Of a stretch of 64,000 bases of DNA, positions 17,970 through 25,975 are shown piece by piece; the stretch's first letter is position 1; each line of letters begins with the position of its first letter. This stretch comes from CAIQQQ01 sp040399685 (GTDB lineage: Bacteria; Pseudomonadota; Alphaproteobacteria; Acetobacterales; Acetobacteraceae). Under the pieces are notes generated by a model that searched no databases, was not told the DNA's origin, and worked only from the letters and a program-made list of their open reading frames with translations. The position numbers and the translations under genes are program-made. The stretch covers positions 23,799 to 87,798 of the forward strand of contig JBBART010000021.1 of NCBI GenBank assembly GCA_040399685.1, in the 5' to 3' direction.

Positions 17970-19622
17970 CTATTTCGGCCGCCAGTTCTCCACCCACAGC
18001 GTCACGTTGCCCCAACGCTGCTCGTTCACCATGCCCGTCATCCATTTGGGCGTGATCAGGCCCTGTGCCGGGAAATACAGGTTGATCTCCGGCACCCCGT
18101 CGGCCGCCACGTCGAGGATCTCTTTCCACAATGCCCGCCGCTTGGTCGCGTCCAGTTCGGCGCGGGTGGCGGTGAGGGCTGCGTCCATGCGCGGGTCGCT
18201 CCAGCCCATGTAGTTCAGGCCGGCGAAATTATTGCCCGCCTGCGGGATATAGGCCGTGCTGAAATAGGTGTAGGGCACGAAATCCAGCGGTGCATCGGTC
18301 TGGAACAGCACCAGCCCGGTGAAGCTGCGGCGGCGCAGGGTTTCGCCGAACATCACCCGCGCCGGCTCGTTCTTGATGACGATGTCGATGCCCACGGCCT
18401 TCATCGATGTCTGGATCACCTGCTCCACCAGTTCGCGCGTGCGGTTGCCGGCAGTGGTGACGAGGTCGATCGAGAATTTGGTGCCGTCCGGGGACAGCAG
18501 AATGCCGTCCGGCCCCGGCTTGAAGCCGGCCTCGGCCAGCAGGGTGCGGGCGGCCTTTGGGTCGTAGGGCCAGGTCTTGACGCTGTTGTCCCAGCCGAAC
18601 TGGCTGGGGTGCTTGAAGCTGTTGGCCACTTCGAAGCGATTGTCGAACAGCTTGGTCACGATGGTCTTGCGGTCGATCGCCATCGCCATCGCCTGGCGCA
18701 CGCGCTTGTCCGCCAGCAGCTTGTTCTCGGTCTGCACCGCCAGATGCTCATAGCTGGCGACGGAGGGGAGAAAGGTGATGTCGAACCGACCCGCCTGGGT
18801 TTTGCCAAGTGCGATGATCTGATCCAGCGTCAGCCCCAGATTGCCGGACGCCACCGTGTCCACGTCGCCCGACAGCAGATTGGCCTGCAAGGCGGAGGTG
18901 TTCTCGATCAGCCGCATGGTGATTTTCTTGAACGACGGCGCCTGGCCCTTCCAATACGGGTTGGGCGTGAGAATCACCTGCTCGTTTGGGCGGAACTCGG
19001 CCACGCGATACGGGCCATTCCACAGGCCCGGCTCCTCCGGCCTGCGGTTGAACGCGGATTTCTGGCCGTAATCCAGCGGGTCTTTCGCCGCCGCCAGGAT
19101 GGGGCCTTCAATATGTTCCGGCAGCGGCGGATTGGCCTGGCGATCGAAATCATAGATGGCGGATTTCAGCACATAGCGCACCGTCAGCGCGTCGATGGCG
19201 GTCGCACTTTCCACCACCTGCGGCGGGGCGAACTGGCGCGCCACCATGAAGGCGAACGCAACGTCACTGGCCTTGACGGGCACGCCGTCGCCCCAGAACA
19301 GATCCGGGCGCAGGGTGAAATCCACCTCCATGCCGGTGCTGCCATCCTCGCGCTGCACCAGACGGGCGGCGCCGTTGGCAAGGCTCGGCACCTTGGTGCA
19401 CAGGACGCAGATCACCTGACCATCGCGCGAGAAGCCAGTCATCGGGCGCAGGCCCGTGGCCAGGATGGTGTCCTTGATGCTGGTGGTGGTGATGAAGGGA
19501 TGCATGTCCGGCGGGAACTGCACCATGCCGATGGTCAGAGTGTGGTGCGCTGTGGTTTGGGCTGAAGCGGGTATTGCCGCAGCGGCGATGGCAGCGCACA
19601 CAAAGACGATTGACGTTTTCAT
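17970..19622 (-). CDS. ABC transporter substrate-binding protein, family 5 (peptide/opine/nickel)
   Basis: Periplasmic binding protein of 550 residues. The ATG at 19622 gives a clear signal peptide (MKTSIVFVCAAIAAAAIPASAQ) behind a GGGGGATCT ribosome site; the frame is open upstream without one. Features typical of SBP family 5 include YRVAEFRPNEQVILTPNPYWKG, VRQAMAMAIDRKTIV and the late WKEILDVAADGVPEINLY. Family 5 binds oligopeptides, opines, nickel chelates or glutathione. No permease or ATPase genes are adjacent. It is divergent, with a 78-bp gap, from a gamma-glutamyltransferase, so a gamma-glutamyl peptide ligand is a reasonable guess. Confidence 0.82.
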   Translation of the reverse strand: MKTSIVFVCAAIAAAAIPASAQTTAHHTLTIGMVQFPPDMHPFITTTSIKDTILATGLRPMTGFSRDGQVICVLCTKVPSLANGAARLVQREDGSTGMEVDFTLRPDLFWGDGVPVKASDVAFAFMVARQFAPPQVVESATAIDALTVRYVLKSAIYDFDRQANPPLPEHIEGPILAAAKDPLDYGQKSAFNRRPEEPGLWNGPYRVAEFRPNEQVILTPNPYWKGQAPSFKKITMRLIENTSALQANLLSGDVDTVASGNLGLTLDQIIALGKTQAGRFDITFLPSVASYEHLAVQTENKLLADKRVRQAMAMAIDRKTIVTKLFDNRFEVANSFKHPSQFGWDNSVKTWPYDPKAARTLLAEAGFKPGPDGILLSPDGTKFSIDLVTTAGNRTRELVEQVIQTSMKAVGIDIVIKNEPARVMFGETLRRRSFTGLVLFQTDAPLDFVPYTYFSTAYIPQAGNNFAGLNYMGWSDPRMDAALTATRAELDATKRRALWKEILDVAADGVPEINLYFPAQGLITPKWMTGMVNEQRWGNVTLWVENWRPK

Positions 19623-19700
19623 AGATCCCCCGGGCCTGTCATCGAACTCTGCAAGAGATGTGACCCGCCCGCAACATCTCGTCGCCGGGAGTGACTGTGC

Positions 19701-21335
19701 ATGATCCCTGACCAAATCGCCCAATCCGGATTTGACCACGATTCCGGCCGGTCGCGCCCGGCCCTTGGGCGGGCGGTGGCAGCGACCGCGCATCCGCTTG
19801 CCTCATGGGCCGCGCTGACGATGCTGAAGGCCGGCGGGTCGGCGGTGGATGCGGCCGTGGCGGCGCAGGCGGTACTGACGGCGGTGGAGCCGAATGCGTC
19901 CGGCATTGGCGGCGGCGCGCTGATTTTGGTGGCGCACGGTGGCGGCACCCATGCGTTCGATGGGCTGTCCAGCGCCCCGGCGCGGGTGACGGACCGGTTG
20001 GAGCGCGATTTCGATGGGCGAACCGTGCCGCCCGAACGGGCCGCGTTCGGCGGGCGGACCGTGGGCGTGCCCGGCGCCTTGCGGGCGCTGGAAATGGCGC
20101 ATCGCCGGTTCGGCCGGCTGCCATGGCGCGATCTGTTCGCGCCGGCGATTGAACTGGCAACCGAGGGCTATCCGCTGTCGCCCTATCTGCTGCGGGCCTT
20201 GCTGGAAAATCCCGCGGCCCAGACCGAGCCGACGGCGCGCGCATTGTTCTGCGGCGGCGGCACTGTGCCGCTTCCGGCGGGAACCACGCTGCGCAACCCG
20301 GCCTTGGCGGACACGCTGCGGGCCATCGCCGAGGGCGGTGCCGATGCGTTCTATGAGGGCGAGATTGCGCGCCACATCTGCAAGGCCGTGGCCGCCGACG
20401 CCTTTCCCGGCACGCTGACTGCGGCCGATTTCGCCGCCTATCGCGCCGTGGAGCGTGCCCCGGTGCGCTTTGCCATGGGGGATTTGCAGGTGGCGGCCGG
20501 GTGCCTGCCGGCGTTCGGCGGCACGGCGGTGGGGCAGGTGGTCGGCATTGCCGCCCAACTCGGGCTGGTGGGGCTTGGGTCTGATCTGGCGGTGGACGAT
20601 ATCCACATCCTGGCCGAAGCCGGACGGCTCGCCTTCGCCGACCGGGCCGTCTATGCCGGCGATCCGGACGGGCTGGCGGTCGATGCGCGGTCGAGCCTGG
20701 AGCCTGCCTATCTCGCCAGCCGCGCCGCCCTGGTGGACCGGCAGCGTCGCACCGAGGGATTCCCGTCCGGCACGCCCGAAGGCGCCAGCCAGACGAGCCA
20801 TCTGTCGATCGCCGATGCTGACGGGTGCGTGGTGTCGATGACCACGACCATCAACAACAATTTCGGCGCGCGCATCACCTGCGGTGGTTTCTACCTCAAC
20901 AACGTCATGACGAATTTCGCCACCAGTCCCGGCAAGGGCGACAATCTGTCGCCAAACGCCATGGCGGCGGGGCGCCGGGCGCGCACCTCGATTGCGCCGT
21001 GCCTCGTCTTTGACGCAGCCGGCGCGCCGCTGGCCGCGATCGGCGCCGGCGGCGGCAATCGCATCATCGGCTATGTGGCCAACGGCCTGCTGCGACTGGC
21101 CGGCGGCCTGCGCGACCCGCAGGCGATTGTCGCCAGCCCGCATGCGCTGAATTTCAGCGGCATCACCGAGATCGAACCGCCGCTGGATCGCCATACCGAT
21201 GCCTTGGCGGCGCGCGGCCATTGGGTCATCCCGCGCCGGCTCGACGGCGGCACCCAATGCGTTGTGCGCACGGCCGCGGGGTGGGCGGCCGGCGGCGATC
21301 CGCGACGCGATGGGATGGGGCTGGGGCTTGCGTAG
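19701..21335 (+). CDS. Gamma-glutamyltransferase family protein
   Basis: Ntn-hydrolase of the gamma-glutamyltransferase/cephalosporin acylase family, 544 residues. It is made as one chain that should self-cleave at the nucleophile, here Thr365 in EGASQTSHLSIADADG. The conserved TTINNNFGARI and the glycine-rich AIGAGGGNRIIGYV follow in the small subunit. The N-terminal half has the family segment GGSAVDAAVAAQAVLTAVEPNASGIGGG. No obvious signal peptide is visible, so it may be cytosolic, unlike exported GGT used for glutathione breakdown. It is divergent from a family-5 binding protein. Confidence 0.85.
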   Translation: MIPDQIAQSGFDHDSGRSRPALGRAVAATAHPLASWAALTMLKAGGSAVDAAVAAQAVLTAVEPNASGIGGGALILVAHGGGTHAFDGLSSAPARVTDRLERDFDGRTVPPERAAFGGRTVGVPGALRALEMAHRRFGRLPWRDLFAPAIELATEGYPLSPYLLRALLENPAAQTEPTARALFCGGGTVPLPAGTTLRNPALADTLRAIAEGGADAFYEGEIARHICKAVAADAFPGTLTAADFAAYRAVERAPVRFAMGDLQVAAGCLPAFGGTAVGQVVGIAAQLGLVGLGSDLAVDDIHILAEAGRLAFADRAVYAGDPDGLAVDARSSLEPAYLASRAALVDRQRRTEGFPSGTPEGASQTSHLSIADADGCVVSMTTTINNNFGARITCGGFYLNNVMTNFATSPGKGDNLSPNAMAAGRRARTSIAPCLVFDAAGAPLAAIGAGGGNRIIGYVANGLLRLAGGLRDPQAIVASPHALNFSGITEIEPPLDRHTDALAARGHWVIPRRLDGGTQCVVRTAAGWAAGGDPRRDGMGLGLA

Positions 21336-21422
21336 CGCTCTATGATTGACGCCACGGTCGCATCCCACGATGCTTCGGCATCAACGGCCAAAAGTGCCGT
21401 AATTGCCTTTGGGGGAACGAAT

Positions 21423-22667
21423 ATGATCAAGCGAATGGGCCTTGCTGCCGCTATGGCGATTGTGTGGTCCCAGGCAGCCATCGCTGACAGCAACCTCACG
21501 GTGTTCGTCTCAAGCCAGCATCGCCCGGACATCATGCGTCGCGCGTTTGATCGGTTCGAGGCCACCAATCCCGGCACCAAGATCACCATCCAGACCGGCG
21601 GCAACACCTCCGAGTTGCAGGGGGCGTATCTGAACACGGTGATGTCGGCCAAAGACCCGACGCTGGATATCTTCCTGCTCGACATCATTCGCCCCGCCCA
21701 GTTCGCCGCCGCCAACTGGACGGTGCCGTTGAACGACCAGGTGGGCGATGTGCCCACGATGATGCGGAAATATCTGCCGGCCTATGCCGAGGCCGATCAG
21801 GTGGACGGCAAGCTGGTGGCGCTGCCGGCATTTGCCGATGCGATGTTCCTGTATTACCGCAAGGACCTGCTGGAGAAGTATAAACTCGCCGTTCCCAAGA
21901 CCTGGGCCGAGTTGTCCGTCGCCGCCAAGACGATCCAGGAAGGCGAGAAAAACCCGGATTTGCAAGGCGTGTCGTTCCAGGCTGCCGCCATCGAGGGCAC
22001 GGTCTGCACCTTCCTGCTGCCGTATTGGAGCATGGGCAAGAGCCTCGTGACCGACGGCAAGCTGAACTGGGACCGTGACACGGCGCTGAAATCCTTCGCA
22101 CTGTGGACCGGCATGGTCGGCTCCGGCGTGGCGCCGCGCAATGCGGCCGAGATCGCCACCGAAACCACGCGCAAGGACTTCCAGGCCGGCAAGGTCGCGT
22201 TCGGCGTGTTGTGGTCCTATGGCTGGGGCCTGTTCCAGGGCGCTGATTCGGCCGTGAAGGACAAGGTGGGCGTGGCCGTGCTGCCGGCCATGGAGGGCGG
22301 CCAGCCCGTCAGTTGCATCGGCGGCTGGCAGTGGGGCGTGTCGGCGTATTCCACCCACAAGGATGACGCGATCAAGCTGGTGCGGTTCATGTCCAGCCCT
22401 GACACGTCCAAGCAACTTGCCGTCGAGGCATCGCTGATGCCGGTGTTCCCGGACCTGTATCAGGACCCTGACGTGCTGAAGGCGGTGCCGTGGTTCGCCA
22501 ATGCCTTGCCGGTGGTGACGGCCGCCAAGTCACGCCCCGTGACGGCGCGCTATAACGAGGTCAGCGACATCATCCGCACCCAGACCAACGCGGTTCTGGC
22601 AGGCTCTGTCACGGCTGCCGAGGCCGCGACGCAGATGGAAGCCCGACTGCGCCGGGTGCTGCGCTAG
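21423..22667 (+). CDS. Sugar ABC transporter substrate-binding protein (candidate sulfoquinovoside binder, SmoF-like)
   Basis: Periplasmic CUT1-type binding protein of 414 residues. The ATG at 21423 follows a GGGGGA ribosome site and encodes the signal peptide MIKRMGLAAAMAIVWSQAAIA. An earlier in-frame ATG at 21342 would bury it. Family features include LTVFVSSQHRPDIMRRAFDRFE, FADAMFLYYRKDLLEKY and CIGGWQWGVSAYSTHKDDAIKLV. It begins a six-gene operon with two permeases, a mutarotase, a short-chain dehydrogenase and a GH31 glycosidase carrying sulfoquinovosidase residues. The proposed ligand, a sulfoquinovoside such as sulfoquinovosyl glycerol, follows from that context and not from this sequence. 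Confidence 0.82.
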   Translation: MIKRMGLAAAMAIVWSQAAIADSNLTVFVSSQHRPDIMRRAFDRFEATNPGTKITIQTGGNTSELQGAYLNTVMSAKDPTLDIFLLDIIRPAQFAAANWTVPLNDQVGDVPTMMRKYLPAYAEADQVDGKLVALPAFADAMFLYYRKDLLEKYKLAVPKTWAELSVAAKTIQEGEKNPDLQGVSFQAAAIEGTVCTFLLPYWSMGKSLVTDGKLNWDRDTALKSFALWTGMVGSGVAPRNAAEIATETTRKDFQAGKVAFGVLWSYGWGLFQGADSAVKDKVGVAVLPAMEGGQPVSCIGGWQWGVSAYSTHKDDAIKLVRFMSSPDTSKQLAVEASLMPVFPDLYQDPDVLKAVPWFANALPVVTAAKSRPVTARYNEVSDIIRTQTNAVLAGSVTAAEAATQMEARLRRVLR

Positions 22668-22676
22668 GCGATAGCG

Positions 22677-23558
22677 ATGGCGCGGAGTTGGCGCGATCCG
22701 AGTGAGGCGACATTGGCGCGGGTGCTTCTGGCACCCGCGTTTCTGCTGCTGGCGTTGATCGTGGTCTATCCGGTCGGCCGCCTGCTGGTGACCAGTGTCT
22801 ATGAGTTGAGCCTGATCTCGGGCCAACCCGCGAAATTCGTGGGACTTGAGAATTTCGCCTTGATGATGGACGACCCGGTGTTCTGGGCGGCGCTGTGGAA
22901 CACCGCGCTGATCGTGCTGGTGACGGTGCCGGGCGCGCTGCTGGCGGGGCTGGCGCTGGCGATGGTGGCCAACATGCCGTTCAAGGTGAAATGGCCGGTC
23001 AGGCTGGCCCTGCTGATCCCGTGGGCATTGCCGCTGGCCTTCGTGGGCACCATTGCCGCCTGGTTCTTCCAGTCCGAATACGGCGTTGTGAACGATGTGC
23101 TGCGGCACTTCCGGCCGGTGAAGATCATCTGGTTCAACTCCGCCACTCTGTCCATGGCGACGGTGTGCCTGACGATCATCTGGAAATCGTCGTCCTTCGT
23201 GGCGCTGATCCTGCTGGCGGGGCTGCAGACGATTCCGGCGGAAATGTATGAGGCCGCTGAGATGGACGGCGCCGGGCGCTTCCGTCAGTTCTGGAGCGTG
23301 ACGCTGCCGTTGCTGCGCCCCTCCATCGTGGTGGCGGCGATTTTCCGCACCATCACGGCCCTGCAAACCTTCGACATCCCGGCCACCATGACGCGCGGCG
23401 GGCCGGGCAACGCCACCACCACGCTGGCGATGTATATCCACCAGACGACGGTGGATTTCCTCGATCTCGGCTATGGCTCGGCGTTGGCCGTGTCGATGTT
23501 CGTCATCAGCATGGTGGTGAGTTTCTTCTACCTCAAGCACATCAGGAGTGTTGCATGA
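22677..23558 (+). CDS. Sugar ABC transporter permease, MalF-like
   Basis: Inner-membrane permease of 293 residues with about six transmembrane helices. The EAA loop is YEAAEMDGAGRFRQFWSVTLPLLRP at about residues 196-220. It ends in an ATGA overlap with the second permease gene. It starts 9 bp after the binding protein gene, so the transporter is one transcription unit. No ATPase gene is in this operon. A shared MalK/UgpC-type ATPase must be used, possibly the one at 972-2024 or another outside the window. Confidence 0.87.
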   Translation: MARSWRDPSEATLARVLLAPAFLLLALIVVYPVGRLLVTSVYELSLISGQPAKFVGLENFALMMDDPVFWAALWNTALIVLVTVPGALLAGLALAMVANMPFKVKWPVRLALLIPWALPLAFVGTIAAWFFQSEYGVVNDVLRHFRPVKIIWFNSATLSMATVCLTIIWKSSSFVALILLAGLQTIPAEMYEAAEMDGAGRFRQFWSVTLPLLRPSIVVAAIFRTITALQTFDIPATMTRGGPGNATTTLAMYIHQTTVDFLDLGYGSALAVSMFVISMVVSFFYLKHIRSVA

Positions 23559-24373
23559 GCCCGCTTGCGTTGCGGCGTTTCGCCGCCCTGGCGGTGATTA
23601 TCAACGGCCTGTTTCCGGCGATCTGGATTCTGTTCACCTCGCTGAAGACCGAGGGCGAACTGATGCAGACGCCCATCACCTGGTGGCCGCACGCCCCCAC
23701 GCTGGACAACTACATCCGCGCCTTTCACGACCAGCCCTTGGCGCGGTTCGTGTTCAATTCGGTGGCCGTGGCGCTGACGTCCACGGCGCTGACGATCTTC
23801 ATCGCAACCCTGGCCGCCTATGCCATCGCGCGGTTGCAGATCAGCTTTCGCAACACCGCCTTGTCGGTGATCATCGCCACCTCCACCTTCCCGTTGGTCA
23901 CGCTGCTGGTGCCGCTGTTCGAGACGATGCGGGCGTTGGGTTTGCTCAACAGCTATGCCGCGCTGGTGCTGCCCTACACGGTGCTGAGCCTGCCGGTGTG
24001 CACGCTGGTGCTGGTGAGTTTCTTCGAGAGTATTCCAGCCGATTTGGAAAATGCCGCCATGGTGGATGGTTGCACCAGGCTTGGGGCGCTGTGGCGGATT
24101 CTGGTGCCGTTGGCAGCCCCCGGCATGTTCACTGCGGGTATTCTCGCGTTCGTGAACGCATGGGACGAATTTCTGTTGGCGCTGTCGTTCAATTCCGTTC
24201 CGGCCTTGCGCACGCTGCCGGTGGGGATCACGCTATATCAAGGTGAATTCAGCTTCCCGTGGCCGATTATCTCGGCGGCACTGGTGGTGGGAATTGTGCC
24301 GGTGGCCGTGCTCATCGTGCTGTTTCAGCAGCGCGTGCTGTCCGGCCTGACAGCAGGGGGCGTCAAAGGGTGA
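23555..24373 (+). CDS. Carbohydrate ABC transporter permease, MalG-like
   Basis: Second permease of the importer, 272 residues with about six transmembrane helices. The EAA loop is LENAAMVDGCTRLGALWRILVPLAAPG, and the C-terminal NAWDEFLLALSF stretch is typical of MalG partners. The start overlaps the upstream permease gene by ATGA. The stop overlaps the GTG start of the mutarotase gene (GTGA), so transport and catabolic genes are translationally coupled. Confidence 0.87.
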   Translation: MSPLALRRFAALAVIINGLFPAIWILFTSLKTEGELMQTPITWWPHAPTLDNYIRAFHDQPLARFVFNSVAVALTSTALTIFIATLAAYAIARLQISFRNTALSVIIATSTFPLVTLLVPLFETMRALGLLNSYAALVLPYTVLSLPVCTLVLVSFFESIPADLENAAMVDGCTRLGALWRILVPLAAPGMFTAGILAFVNAWDEFLLALSFNSVPALRTLPVGITLYQGEFSFPWPIISAALVVGIVPVAVLIVLFQQRVLSGLTAGGVKG

Positions 24374-25215
24374 AGATCGCGGCAGGCGATGCGGAGCTGG
24401 TGCTGGCGCCGGAGATGGGCGGGGCCGTGGTGTCGTGGACGATCGGCGGGCGGCCGATTTTCCGCGTGGCCAATCCAGATGCCGCCGATGCGCGGGCCCA
24501 TGCCTGTTATCCGCTGGTGCCGTTTTCCAACCGCGTCGCCAAGCGGCGTTTCTCGTTCGCGGGCCAGGACTACGAGCTGCCGGCATTGCTCGGCGAATGG
24601 GCCATTCATGGCGCGGGCTGGCAATGCGCCTGGACCATGGACGGCACCACGATGAAGCTGGATTATCCTGGCGGCGTGCTGTGGCCGTTTGCGTTTCATG
24701 CCGAGCAGCACTTCGATCTTCGCCCTGATGGGCTGATGGTCACGATGCGCATCACCAACAACCACACAGGCCCGGCGCCGGCCGCGATTGGCCTTCACCC
24801 GTTTTTTGCGCGCAACGCCGAGACGTGTTTGCAGGTTAATACCGGCTCGGTGTGGATCAGCGATGCGCACAAGGTTCCTGTCTCCAACACGCCAGTCCCG
24901 GCCGAATGGGATTTCAGCACGCAGCGTCCGCTGGGGGATGCCGATATCGACAATTGCTTTGCAGGTTGGGATGGGCGGGCCGTTCTCACGTGGCCGGATC
25001 GGCAGGAACGCGTGGTGATGCGCGCCACAGCCCCGTTTCGCCATCTGGTGATCTATGTCCCGCCGGGCGAGGCCTACACGGCCATCGAGCCTGTTTCGAA
25101 CATGAATGACGGGCTGAACCGCATGAATTCCGGCATCGATCACGGCATCCACGTTCTGGCGCCGGGCGAGACGCTTGAAGGCGTGATCACGATGCTTGTA
25201 GAGCCGGCGGCATGA
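24370..25215 (+). CDS. Aldose 1-epimerase family protein (candidate sulfoquinovose mutarotase)
   Basis: Galactose-mutarotase-fold enzyme of 281 residues. The GTG at 24370 overlaps the permease stop and starts MKIAAGDAELVLAPEMGG. Family residues visible are the arginine in FSNRVAKRRFSF, the first catalytic histidine in WAIHGAGW (H80), the second in IGLHPFF, and a late acidic residue in PPGEAYTAIEPVS that would act as base. It interconverts anomers of a free sugar. Between an importer and a GH31 glycosidase it would feed released sugar to a dehydrogenase specific for one anomer. The sulfoquinovose substrate is inferred from the neighbour at 25976. Confidence 0.82.
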   Translation: MKIAAGDAELVLAPEMGGAVVSWTIGGRPIFRVANPDAADARAHACYPLVPFSNRVAKRRFSFAGQDYELPALLGEWAIHGAGWQCAWTMDGTTMKLDYPGGVLWPFAFHAEQHFDLRPDGLMVTMRITNNHTGPAPAAIGLHPFFARNAETCLQVNTGSVWISDAHKVPVSNTPVPAEWDFSTQRPLGDADIDNCFAGWDGRAVLTWPDRQERVVMRATAPFRHLVIYVPPGEAYTAIEPVSNMNDGLNRMNSGIDHGIHVLAPGETLEGVITMLVEPAA

Positions 25216-25970
25216 GCGGCCCGTATGATTCGGTGCGCTATGCCTCGCTGCAGGGCCGCGGTGTGGTCATCACCGGCGGCGCATCTGGCATCGGGGCTGA
25301 GATGGTGCGCGCGTTCGCCAGCCAGGGCGCGCGGGTGGCGTTTCTGGATATCGACCATGACGCCGGAACCGCGCTGGCCGCCGAAGTGGCCGACAGCCGT
25401 TTCATATCGTGCGACGTGACCGACGTCGCGGCCTTGCGCAAGGCGCTGGAGCGGGCGGAGGCGAAATGCCCGATCAACGCCCTGATCAACAACGCGGCCA
25501 GCGACCAACGGCACAAGATGGGCGATGTGGAACCGGCCCAGTGGCACCACGCGCTGGCGGTCAATCTGGATCACCAGTTCTTCGCCACCCAGGAAGTCGC
25601 GCGCGGCATGGCGCAGCGCGGGCAGGGCTCGGTGGTGATGATGGGCTCCGTGTCGTGGATGCGCGGCAAGCCCGGCATGGTGGGCTACACCACCGCCAAG
25701 GCAGCCATTCGGGGCCTGACCAAAACAATGGCGCGCGAGCTGGGGGCTGCCGGCATCCGGGTGAACTGCATCGTGCCGGGCGCCATTCGCACCGAACGGC
25801 AGGTGCGGCTGTGGGATTCGCCGGCGGTGAACCAGAGGTTCATCGACGACCAGGCGCTGAAGTTCCGCCTCGATGCCAGCCATGTGGCGCGGATGGCGTT
25901 GTTTCTGGCATCCGACGAATCGTCGGGTTGCACCGGCGCCGATTTCCTCGTGGACGCAGGACTGACATAG
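25212..25970 (+). CDS. SDR family oxidoreductase (candidate sulfoquinovose 1-dehydrogenase)
   Basis: Classical short-chain dehydrogenase of 252 residues. The cofactor motif TGGASGIG is at 21-28. D47 and D49 at the end of strand beta-2 (FLDID) favour NAD over NADP. The NNA motif is at 93-95, and the catalytic S146, Y159 and K163 sit in GSVSWMRGKPGMVGYTTAK. It starts in an ATGA overlap with the mutarotase gene. In sulfo-Entner-Doudoroff clusters an NAD-dependent SDR oxidises sulfoquinovose to the lactone, and this gene has the same neighbours. The lactonase, dehydratase and aldolase of that pathway are not in the window, so a plain glucose or other sugar dehydrogenase remains possible. Confidence 0.82.
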   Translation: MSGPYDSVRYASLQGRGVVITGGASGIGAEMVRAFASQGARVAFLDIDHDAGTALAAEVADSRFISCDVTDVAALRKALERAEAKCPINALINNAASDQRHKMGDVEPAQWHHALAVNLDHQFFATQEVARGMAQRGQGSVVMMGSVSWMRGKPGMVGYTTAKAAIRGLTKTMARELGAAGIRVNCIVPGAIRTERQVRLWDSPAVNQRFIDDQALKFRLDASHVARMALFLASDESSGCTGADFLVDAGLT

Positions 25971-25975
25971 AACCG

